From assembly GCF_004745635.1 (NCBI RefSeq), contig NZ_SRLB01000015.1:124001-188000 (forward strand): DNA of 64,000 bases. The letters run 5' to 3'. Below, piece after piece: positions 16,391 to 23,097 of the stretch; the stretch's first letter is position 1, and each line of letters starts with the position of its first letter. The DNA comes from Methylobacterium nonmethylotrophicum. Its GTDB lineage: Bacteria; Pseudomonadota; Alphaproteobacteria; Rhizobiales; Beijerinckiaceae. The translations under genes were made by a program, and so were the position numbers. Below the pieces are notes generated by a model that had not been told where the DNA came from, did no database searches, and saw only the letters and a list, made by a program, of their open reading frames with translations.

Positions 16391-17631
16391 CGCCCGGCGG
16401 CCCGCCCGAGGAGGCGGGCGACCGTGTCGAACCCGGCTTCCGCGCCGAACTCGGCCCGCAGGCGGGCGAGCGCCGCGCCGGCGAGGCGGGCGCGCTCGGC
16501 CGGATCGCGGGCGAGCAGGTTGATGGCGTTCGAGAGCGCCCCCCAGTCGCCCGGCGGCACCAGCCGCCCCTCGACGCCGTCGCGCAGGAACTCGGGAATC
16601 CCGGCGAAGTCGGTGGCGACGACGGCGAGCCCCTGGGAGGCGGCCTCCATGATCACGTTGGGCAGCCCGTCGCGGTCGCCGGAGGGCGCGCGCTTCGACG
16701 GCAGCACGAACAGGTCGGCCTCGCGCAGGAGCGCCACCACCTCGGGCTGGGGCTTCGCGCCGAGAAAGATCACCTTCTGTGACAGGCCGAGGGAGGCGGC
16801 CTTCGCCCGCAGGGAGGCCAGGGCCTCGCCGCCGCCGACATGGGCGAGGCGCCAGTGCAGGTCCGGCGGCAGGGCGGCCAGCGCGTCGAGGAGGTCGTCG
16901 AAGCCCTTCTTCGCCACCGCCCGGCCGACCGTGACGAGCCGCAAGGGATCGGCCGGATCCGCCCCGTCCCGGGGCGGGCGCGCCGCCGGGGCCTCCGGGA
17001 ACCGCGACAGGTCGAGGCCGTGATAGACGAGGGAGACCCGGTCCGGATCCGTCGCGACCTCCCGCAGCCGGGCCGCGCCGGCGGCCGTGCAGGTCACCGC
17101 GAAGGACAGACGCGGATCGTCGAGCTTCTCGGCGAGCTCCCAGTCCGGCGTGGTCCAGATGTCCTTGGCGTGGGCCGAGGCGCTCCAGCTCCGCCCGGTC
17201 AGGAGCGCGGCGTAGCGCGCCACCGAGGCCGGGGTGTGCAGGTAGTGGACGTGGATGTGGCCGATCTCCGCCGGCAGCTCGCGGGCGAGGACCAGGGCCT
17301 GGCCGAGGCGCCGGACGCGGTTGGGCGTGCAATCGCGGGCGAGGTCGCGGCGGACGAGGCGCAGGAGCGCCCACAGGCCCGGCCGGCCCAGCGCCGCGAG
17401 GGCGCCGCGCAGCACCCGCAGCGGCGCCCGGTAGAGGTATTCGGGCAGGTAGGCGACGGGCGCGCGGATCTGCCGGTGCATCGGGTGCACGGCGCCGTCA
17501 TGCGGCTGCCGGAGGGACCAGATCGTCAGGTCGAAGCCCCGCGCCTCGAGCCCGAGCAGCTCCTGGGCGATGAAGGTCTCGGACAGGCGCGGGTAGCCCT
17601 TGACGAGGACGGCGATGCGGAGCGGGGGCAT
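16387..17631 (-). CDS. GT4-family glycosyltransferase
   Basis: A 414-residue GT4 enzyme: IAVLVKGYPRLSETFIAQEL at the N-terminus, a typical opening for exopolysaccharide GT4 enzymes. It continues with SASAHAKDIW, VYHGLDLSRFP, LVTVGRAVAKKGFDDLLDAL, and the donor-site region RDGLPNVIMEAASQGLAVVA with GIPEFLRDGVEG. The ATG is at 17631, 19 bp after the stop of the upstream gene; its own stop overlaps the next start (ATGA). The donor and acceptor are unknown. Confidence 0.9.
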   Translation of the reverse strand: MPPLRIAVLVKGYPRLSETFIAQELLGLEARGFDLTIWSLRQPHDGAVHPMHRQIRAPVAYLPEYLYRAPLRVLRGALAALGRPGLWALLRLVRRDLARDCTPNRVRRLGQALVLARELPAEIGHIHVHYLHTPASVARYAALLTGRSWSASAHAKDIWTTPDWELAEKLDDPRLSFAVTCTAAGAARLREVATDPDRVSLVYHGLDLSRFPEAPAARPPRDGADPADPLRLVTVGRAVAKKGFDDLLDALAALPPDLHWRLAHVGGGEALASLRAKAASLGLSQKVIFLGAKPQPEVVALLREADLFVLPSKRAPSGDRDGLPNVIMEAASQGLAVVATDFAGIPEFLRDGVEGRLVPPGDWGALSNAINLLARDPAERARLAGAALARLRAEFGAEAGFDTVARLLGRAAGR

Positions 17632-17650
17632 GCGGCGGGAGGGGGCTCGC

Positions 17651-18856
17651 CTACTCGGCCGCCACGCAGGCGGCGCCCGCGGCGGCGGCGAGGCGGCGGA
17701 TCGCCGGCAGGCCGTCGAGGAGGCCGGGGATCGGCCGCGAGGAGGGCGGCGGCCGGTGGGGCAGGGCGGCGAGCGCCGCCGCCATGCCGGTGATCTCGGT
17801 CGCGCCGGTCTCGCCGGGCTCCAGGACGTCGACGAGGCCGAGCCGGGCCGCGGCGCGGGCCCGGATCAGCTGCTCGCGCCGGGGCCGCACCCGCGGCAGG
17901 ATCAGGGCCGGGCGGTCGAAGGACAGGATCTCGCAGAAGGTGTTGTAGCCCCCCATCGCCACCACGCCGGCGGCCCGGCGCATCAGCCGCTCGAGCCGGG
18001 CGTCGAAACCGAGGGAGGCCAGCAGCGGATGGGCGGCGATGCGGGCATCGAGCGCCGCCTGCTCGGCGGCCGGGAAGAACGGCCCGAACACGACGAGCGC
18101 CGGATGCTCCAGGCGTTCCGTCTCGTAGGCCCGCACCACCGCCTCGACGAGCTCGACCCCGTCGCCGCCCCCGCCCGGGGTGACGAGGAGGAACGGCGCC
18201 GCCGGGGCGTCGTCGGGGTCCGGGGCGTCCGGCGCCTCGCGGCGCAGGTACCCGGTATAGGTGAGCCGCCCCGCGATGCCGGCCGGCAGCGCCAGCCCGT
18301 CGAGGGGCGCGTAGATCTCCTCCAGGCCGTAGACCCAGAGCGCGTCGTAGAGCGGCAGCACCGCGAGCGCGCCCTTGCGCTCCCACTCCGGCGCCAGCAG
18401 CGCCGGGTCGTCGAGGACGTCGCGCAGGCCGAGCACCAGCCGGCAGCCCCGGGCCTTGAGGCGGTGGAGCGCCGGCAGCACCTCGCCGTGGAAGCCCGCC
18501 GGCTCCTTGTCGACGAGGAAGAGGTCGGGGGCGAAGCGCTCGGCGACGTGGCGGATCAGGGCGGCGCGGGTCGCCACGACCTCGTCGAGGCGGTGCCGGG
18601 GGCCGAGGCTCTGGTACTCGCCGCTCGCGAGCTTGGTCACGCCCGGCAGGCGCCGGCAGGTCACCCCGGGGGCGAACCGGAAGGCGTGGCTCACCGGCGA
18701 GCCCGAGAGGATCACCACCCGCCGCTCCGGCGCCCCCGCCACCAGGGCATGCGCGATCGCCCGCGCCCGGCGCAGGTGGCCGAGCCCGAACGTGTCGTGC
18801 GAGTAGATCAGCACCCGCTGCGGAAAGCCGCCGGGCACGGGAGCGACGAAGCTCAT
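17651..18856 (-). CDS. MurG-like (GT28-type) glycosyltransferase, first gene of the operon
   Basis: A 401-residue protein with VLIYSHDTFGLGHLRRARAI at the N-terminus (Gly-His-x-x-Arg, as in GT28 enzymes), LFLVDKEPAGFHGEV, FLLVTPGGGGDGVELV at the hinge and GVVAMGGYNTFCEILSFDRPALILPR in the donor site. I chose ATG 18856: a longer frame reaching 19189 would translate the tandem 18-bp repeats as Arg-Val-Arg-Pro units and looks non-coding. As the first gene of the overlapping series it probably follows the operon promoter in 18857-19170. Confidence 0.82.
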   Translation of the reverse strand: MSFVAPVPGGFPQRVLIYSHDTFGLGHLRRARAIAHALVAGAPERRVVILSGSPVSHAFRFAPGVTCRRLPGVTKLASGEYQSLGPRHRLDEVVATRAALIRHVAERFAPDLFLVDKEPAGFHGEVLPALHRLKARGCRLVLGLRDVLDDPALLAPEWERKGALAVLPLYDALWVYGLEEIYAPLDGLALPAGIAGRLTYTGYLRREAPDAPDPDDAPAAPFLLVTPGGGGDGVELVEAVVRAYETERLEHPALVVFGPFFPAAEQAALDARIAAHPLLASLGFDARLERLMRRAAGVVAMGGYNTFCEILSFDRPALILPRVRPRREQLIRARAAARLGLVDVLEPGETGATEITGMAAALAALPHRPPPSSRPIPGLLDGLPAIRRLAAAAGAACVAAE

Positions 18857-18859
18857 CCT

Positions 18860-18931
18860 GCGGACACGGAGGTCCGGGCGGACACGCGGGTCCGGGCGGA
18901 CACGGACGTCCCGGCGGAGACGAGGGGCCTG
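18860..18931. repeat. Four tandem 18-bp repeats directly upstream of the glycosyltransferase operon
   Basis: Units start at 18860, 18878, 18896 and 18914 (consensus GCGGACACGGAGGTCCGG; the fourth unit is degenerate). A fifth, separate unit sits at 18968-18985. The array begins 4 bp before the operon's first ATG, so it lies in the leader or promoter. Each unit contains a partly palindromic CCGG-rich core. It could bind a regulator or form a leader structure; the period is also a multiple of three. Confidence 0.75.
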
Positions 18932-19172
18932 GCGCAGGTCGGGACCTGCGGGGGGAGGGCGCTCCGTGCGGACACGGCGGGCCGGTGGCGGCTCAACGGT
19001 ATCGGCATCGGGTCGTGGACCTCCCGGGCGCGGGACCTTCAGGATAGCGCATCCGCCCCCGGCCCGGCTACCCGGGCGAAACCGGCCTCGGGCGGTTATG
19101 GCCAGGCTTGTGGCAGCGCGGCATCGCTCCCGCAACACGGTTTGGCGACGACGGCCTTGGGAATGGCGATTC

Positions 19173-19188
19173 TGGCGACGCACTTGCA
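19173..19188 (+). promoter_or_regulatory. Candidate sigma-54 (-24/-12) promoter for the ring-opening amidohydrolase
   Basis: TGGCGACGCACTTGCA matches the invariant GG and GC doublets with the exact 10-base spacing, and the TGGC and TTGCA halves of the consensus; three inner positions differ. It lies 100 bp upstream of the amidohydrolase ATG. RpoN/NtrC control of cyanurate or barbiturate nitrogen use is known in other bacteria, which makes the match plausible. Not proven. Confidence 0.45.
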
Positions 19189-19287
19189 AGGGGCCGGCCT
19201 AGGGGCTGGCGCCGCGATGCAGCCCGGCTTTCGTCCGGCCGGTCCGCCTGCGAGAGCATCGAGCGAGAGAGACAAGAAGGACGTCCG

Positions 19288-20391
19288 ATGCCCGAATGCC
19301 TGGTCTTCCGCGTGCCGACCCGGCACCCCGCCGACGTGTCGGGCCTGGACGCGCTGATCGAATCCGGCGCCGTCGCGGCGGAGGAGATCGTCGCGGTGTT
19401 CGGCAAGACCGAGGGCAACGGCTGCGTCAACGACTTCACCCGGCCGCTCGCCGTGATGGCGCTCGAGGCCGCCCTCGGCCGTCGGCTTAGGGTATCCCCG
19501 GCCGCGGTCGGCGCCCGGGTCGCCCTGGTGATGTCCGGCGGCACCGAGGGCGGGCTGTCGCCCCACCTGCTGATCCTCGCCCGCCGCGAGGGGCCGGATT
19601 CCGGTGGCCGGGCTCTCGCGGTCGGCACCGCCTTCACGGAGGATTTCCGGCCGGAGGAGATCGGCCGGATGGCGCAGGCGCGGGCGACCGCCGCGGCGGT
19701 CGCCCGCGCCATGGCGGCGGCGGGCCTGACGGATGCGGCCGACGTGCACTTCGTGCAGGTGAAGTGCCCGCTCCTCACCAGCGCCCGCATCCAGGAGGCG
19801 GCGTCCCGGGGCGAGGGCGTCGCCACCCACGACACCTACGCGTCGATGGGCCTGTCCCGCGGCGCCTCGGCCCTCGGGATCGGGCTGGCGCTCGGCGAGA
19901 TCCCGCAGGCCGCGCTCGACGATTCGGTGATCGGCACCCGCACCGACCTCTTCTCGGGCCGCGCCAGCGCCTCGGCGGGGATCGAGCTGATGCGCAACGA
20001 GGTCATCGTGCTCGGCAACGCGCCTGGCTGGAGCGGCCCCTTACGCATTGCCCACCGGGTCATGCGCGACGGCATCGATCTCCCGGCGATCCAGGGCGCG
20101 CTCCAGGATCTCGGCCTGCCGGCCGCCGGCCAGCTCCCGCCCGAGGCGGCGGAGCGCGTCGTCGCCCTGCTCGCCAAGGCCGAGCCCTCGACCGACGGCC
20201 TGATCCGCGGGCGCCGCCACATCATGAACGACGACAGCGACATCAACGCCACCCGCCACGCCCGGGCCCTCGTCGGCGGCGTCGCGGCCGCGGCGATCGG
20301 CCGGACGGATCTCTTCGTCTCGGGCGGGGCCGAGCACCAGGGACCGGACGGGGGCGGGCCGGTGGCGGTGATCGGGCGGGTGGGGGGCTGA
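19288..20391 (+). CDS. Ring-opening amidohydrolase (cyanuric acid hydrolase / barbiturase family)
   Basis: A 367-residue protein of the AtzD/TrzD/barbiturase family, which hydrolyses cyanuric acid to carboxybiuret or barbiturate to ureidomalonate. The three-fold repeat of Ser-Lys pairs is complete: K40 (VFGKTEGNG) with S83 (VMSGGTEGG), K159 (FVQVKCPLL) with S227/S229 (RASASAG), and K297 (LLAKAEPS) with S345 (FVSGGAEHQGPDGG). The length is normal. AAGAAGGACG precedes ATG 19288. No biuret or allophanate hydrolase gene is nearby, so the rest of the pathway would be elsewhere. Which ring is the substrate cannot be told from sequence alone. Confidence 0.9.
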   Translation: MPECLVFRVPTRHPADVSGLDALIESGAVAAEEIVAVFGKTEGNGCVNDFTRPLAVMALEAALGRRLRVSPAAVGARVALVMSGGTEGGLSPHLLILARREGPDSGGRALAVGTAFTEDFRPEEIGRMAQARATAAAVARAMAAAGLTDAADVHFVQVKCPLLTSARIQEAASRGEGVATHDTYASMGLSRGASALGIGLALGEIPQAALDDSVIGTRTDLFSGRASASAGIELMRNEVIVLGNAPGWSGPLRIAHRVMRDGIDLPAIQGALQDLGLPAAGQLPPEAAERVVALLAKAEPSTDGLIRGRRHIMNDDSDINATRHARALVGGVAAAAIGRTDLFVSGGAEHQGPDGGGPVAVIGRVGG

Positions 20392-20462
20392 GGGGCGGCT
20401 CGTCGGCCTCGACGGAATGCGGCTCGGCCCGGCGCTCGATCGTGTCAACGTCCTCCTCGGGT

Positions 20463-20920
20463 CTACCAGGAACGCCCCGCCCCGGCCTCCCCGCCCAGGA
20501 ACGCCGCGACGGCGGCCGCGATCTTCTCCCCGCCCTGGACCGAGGGCTCGATCGGGTTGGCGAAGTCGGCATCCGCGCCGCACACCACCCGCAGGTCGAG
20601 GAGGGCGCGCACGCGGCTGCCTCCCGGGTCACGACGTCGTTAAGGATCGCGAGCGCCGTCGCGGCCAGGCGCCGCCGGACCGGGTCGGGGTAGCGCGGGT
20701 CGTAGACGGTGCAGATCGCCGTCGGGCGCCCGCGCGCCAGCACCGCGTCGAGCATGGTGCGGTACTCCGACCGGCAGCGGTCCTGGACCGCGGCGAGTCG
20801 CTCGAGGGCGTCGGCTGCATGGCCGTCGACAAGCGCCGCCACTGCCACCCGGGCGACGTGCTCGTCGACGATACGCCCACCCACCGCCCCTTCCGGGAGG
20901 GAGCCGGGCGGCGTGTTCAT
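20463..20920 (-). pseudogene. Truncated, frameshifted SGNH/GDSL-type hydrolase
   Basis: From 20920 the minus strand reads ALERLAAVQDRCRSEYRTML, RPTAICTVYDPRYPDP and LAILNDVVTREAAA, a typical SGNH-hydrolase middle section. The frame then shifts near 20610 to RALLDLRVVCGADADFANP and IEPSVQGGEKIAAAVAAFL, ending at TAG 20463. The N-terminal third with the GDS nucleophile block and the GGND block is missing and not found upstream. Both damage events are visible, so this is a pseudogene unless the shift is a sequencing error; the missing N-terminus argues against that alone. Confidence 0.8.
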
Positions 20921-21008
20921 CCTGCACCGCTCCGCGCGCCGCTCGCTGAAGGCGCTCGCGGCCCACCTGCCCGGCGGCCTCCCGGGCGAGGAGCCCGACC
21001 GGGCCTGA
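20909..21008 (+). other. Orphan coding-like fragment
   Basis: About 33 codons in the plus frame ending at TGA 21008 read GGVFILHRSARRSLKALAAH and PGGLPGEEPDRA with uniformly GC-ending codons, but no credible start or domain precedes it. It abuts the SGNH pseudogene and is probably the tail of another gene lost in the same deletion. The family is not recognised. Confidence 0.3.
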
Positions 21009-21081
21009 GGTCAGAACCTGGCCTGAGGCTCCTGCGCGGGAGCGGCCGCCGTCGCGGCCGGGAGGCGTTCGCGGCGCCCGG

Positions 21082-22230
21082 CTATTCCGGCCGCGCGGGC
21101 ACCGGCGGCCAGCCGATGGCCTCCGGGCTGGCGCGGGAGTTGCGCAGCCACCACGCCCAGTCCTCCGGCACGAGCGAGAACGGGTCCGGGTGCCCGAGCT
21201 CGCGGGCGGCCCAGACCGGCCAGTGCGGGTTGGCGAGCGCGGGCCGGCCCAGAAAGACGAGGTCGACCAGCTCATCCCGGATCACCCGGTCGGCCTCGGC
21301 CGGAACGCCGAGGTTCCAGCTCACCCCGACGGGGAGGCCGCATGCGCGGCGCACCCGCGCCCCGCGCTCGACCATGAAGGCGAGCTCCTTGAACGGCGGC
21401 GCGCGCATGTCGTCGGTGTTGAGCCCGACGGACAAATCGGCGAGGTCGAGCCCGCGCGCCTTCATCAGGCCGATCGCGGCCACGGATTCGTCGAACTGCA
21501 CGCCCGCCGGGTGCAGGTCGTCGGAGCCCAGGCGCATCGTCAGGGGCAGGCGCTCCGGCCAGACCGCCTTCACGGCGTCGATCGCCTCGAGGTGGAAGCG
21601 GACGCGGTTCTCGAGCGACCCGCCATAGGCGTCCGTCCGCTTGTTCGCGATCGGCGAGAAGAAGCTCGCGCCGAGATAGCCGTGCGCGAAATGCAGCTCG
21701 AGCCACTCGAACCCCGCCTCGGCAGCGCGACGCGCCGCGGCCGCGTAGGCGGCATGGACCTCGTGGATCTCCTCCACCGACATCTCCTGCACCGGATGCA
21801 GGAAGCGTCCGCCGTAAGCCAGGGCGGAGGGCCCGCGCACCTGCCAGCCCTCCGGGTGGTCGGGCGCGAATTGCTGGCGCGGGACGTCCCAGGGGCGGTT
21901 CTCGCTGCCCTTGCGGCCGGTATGCCCGAGCTGGATCGCCGGCACCGCGCCCATGTCCTTGACGAGCCGGTTGATGCGCGCCAGCCCCTCGATCTGCGCG
22001 TCGTCCCACAGCCCGGCGCAGGATGTGGACGTGCGCCCGTCGGGCTGGATGGCGATCTGCTCGGGGAAGACCAGCCCGAATCCGCCCGCGGCCCGCGAAC
22101 CGATCAGCATCAGATGGAAGTCGCTGACCGTGCCGTCCGGCGGCGAGCGGTACATCGTCATCGGCGACATGACGATGCGGTTGCGCAAGGTGACGTCCTT
22201 GAGGGTGAACGGGCTGAACAGGTCGGGCAT
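21082..22230 (-). CDS. NADH:flavin oxidoreductase, Old Yellow Enzyme family (YqjM-like)
   Basis: A 382-residue FMN-binding TIM barrel: LFSPFTLKDVTLRNRIVMSP at the N-terminus, AIQLGHTGRKG (substrate-site His with the Gly-Arg-Lys turn), ELHFAHGYLGASFFSP followed by NKRTDAYGGSLENR, and LVFLGRPALANPHWP near the FMN phosphate. These are hallmarks of the bacterial YqjM class that reduces activated C=C bonds with NAD(P)H. ATG 22230 has GGAGG five bases upstream. A perfect 12-bp inverted repeat begins 26 bp upstream of the ATG, suggesting repressor control. Confidence 0.9.
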   Translation of the reverse strand: MPDLFSPFTLKDVTLRNRIVMSPMTMYRSPPDGTVSDFHLMLIGSRAAGGFGLVFPEQIAIQPDGRTSTSCAGLWDDAQIEGLARINRLVKDMGAVPAIQLGHTGRKGSENRPWDVPRQQFAPDHPEGWQVRGPSALAYGGRFLHPVQEMSVEEIHEVHAAYAAAARRAAEAGFEWLELHFAHGYLGASFFSPIANKRTDAYGGSLENRVRFHLEAIDAVKAVWPERLPLTMRLGSDDLHPAGVQFDESVAAIGLMKARGLDLADLSVGLNTDDMRAPPFKELAFMVERGARVRRACGLPVGVSWNLGVPAEADRVIRDELVDLVFLGRPALANPHWPVWAARELGHPDPFSLVPEDWAWWLRNSRASPEAIGWPPVPARPE

Positions 22231-22255
22231 CGAGACCTCCGGACAGGGACACTTG

Positions 22256-22290
22256 GCGCGAGACCTGCGCCACCTCGACAGGTCTCGCGC
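22256..22290. promoter_or_regulatory. Perfect 12-bp inverted repeat, candidate operator
   Basis: GCGCGAGACCTG (22256-22267) and CAGGTCTCGCGC (22279-22290) are exact reverse complements separated by 11 bp. The repeat sits just upstream of the oxidoreductase start and between two divergent genes. Size and spacing suit a dimeric repressor such as a TetR or MarR/HxlR-type protein, but no regulator gene is adjacent. It could also form an RNA hairpin in the leader. Confidence 0.65.
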
Positions 22291-22315
22291 GTGACGGATG
22301 GGATGGCCTGCTTTG

Positions 22316-22363
22316 ATGGCCCATGACGTGAATGGACCATGACATGGATGGCCCATGGCATAA
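22316..22363. repeat. Three tandem 16-bp units in the globin leader
   Basis: Units start at 22316, 22332 and 22348 and share ATGG(C/A)CCATG(A/G)C. They introduce several ATG triplets ahead of the globin gene, including ATG 22332, which is in frame with it. They may be an expanded regulatory site or simple slippage. Confidence 0.65.
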
Positions 22364-22436
22364 CCGCCTACCAGGGGCGGCGGCAGGTCAGCCTGCGTCC
22401 CTTGCGCAGGTTCGGGCCGGTCGGCATCTCACGGAC

Positions 22437-22850
22437 ATGGCTCGGATTCTGGACGACGGCAGCCTCGGCCCCTTCCTGGCGGCCTTCTACGCCCGGGTGC
22501 GCAGCGACCCGCTCATCGGCCCGGTCTTCGCAGCGGCGATCCCGGACGCCGACTGGCCGCGGCACATGGCGGTGATCGAGGCGTTCTGGTCCTCGGTCCT
22601 CTTCAGGACGGGCCGCTATCGGGGCAATCCCTTCGGCCGCCACCAGGCGCTCGGCGTGCTGCGGCCGGAGCACTTCGCCCGCTGGCTTACCCTGTTCCGG
22701 GACACGGCCGCTTCGCACTTCGCCCCGGAGGAGGCCGCCGCCCTGCAGGAGCGGGCCGAGCGGATCGGCGCCAGCCTCCAGGCCGGCCTGTTCTTCCGGC
22801 CCGAGGACGCGGGGGCGGCCGATCCGGCTGCCGATGCGCCTGGCCGGTGA
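22437..22850 (+). CDS. Group III truncated hemoglobin
   Basis: A 137-residue 2-over-2 globin from ATG 22437. Family features in order: LGPFLAAFYARVRSDPLIGP with VFAAAIPDADWPRHM (B/C/E helices), FWSSVLFRTGRYRGNPFGRH (the conserved W/Y and pre-F region), HQALGVLRPEHFARWLTLF (proximal His side) and SHFAPEEAAALQERAERIG. An in-frame ATG at 22332 would add 35 residues translated from tandem repeats; I reject it, although the ribosome site before 22437 is weak. Roles in O2/NO/redox chemistry are proposed for the family. It is divergent from a flavin oxidoreductase that could serve as a reductase partner (inference). Confidence 0.85.
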   Translation: MARILDDGSLGPFLAAFYARVRSDPLIGPVFAAAIPDADWPRHMAVIEAFWSSVLFRTGRYRGNPFGRHQALGVLRPEHFARWLTLFRDTAASHFAPEEAAALQERAERIGASLQAGLFFRPEDAGAADPAADAPGR

Positions 22851-23097
22851 GGATCAACCACGGTCCGCGACCCGGCCGATCGATCGGCGGTCACGGACCT
22901 CCGACCCTCAAACCTCAGGATGAGGTCGCGGGCAGGAGGGCGGGCAGGAGGGACTGACGCTGCCTCCTAACCGCACTGTCGTGTACCGTGAGGATCACCA
23001 GCTCCCGGCTCTGAAGGGACTGACGCGCAACGGCAAGCAGCCGTTGCACGAGACCCGCCCGCCCGGCCGCCGGACCAGCCGGCAGACGGCCGCGCCC

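Larger units (their letters stand above)
18857..19287. other. 431-bp divergent intergenic region, glycosyltransferase operon versus amidohydrolase
   Basis: It holds the 18-bp tandem repeats (18860-18931 plus 18968-18985) on the operon side and a possible -24/-12 promoter (19173-19188) on the amidohydrolase side. No further gene is supported between them. Confidence 0.55.

Noticed and set aside
18857..19189. N-terminal extension of the first glycosyltransferase up to 19189
   Set aside because: The extra 111 residues include translated 18-bp tandem repeats and low-complexity Arg/Pro text; family sequence begins right after ATG 18856.
22332..22436. Upstream ATG for the truncated globin
   Set aside because: It would translate the 16-bp tandem units and add 35 residues with no similarity to globins.
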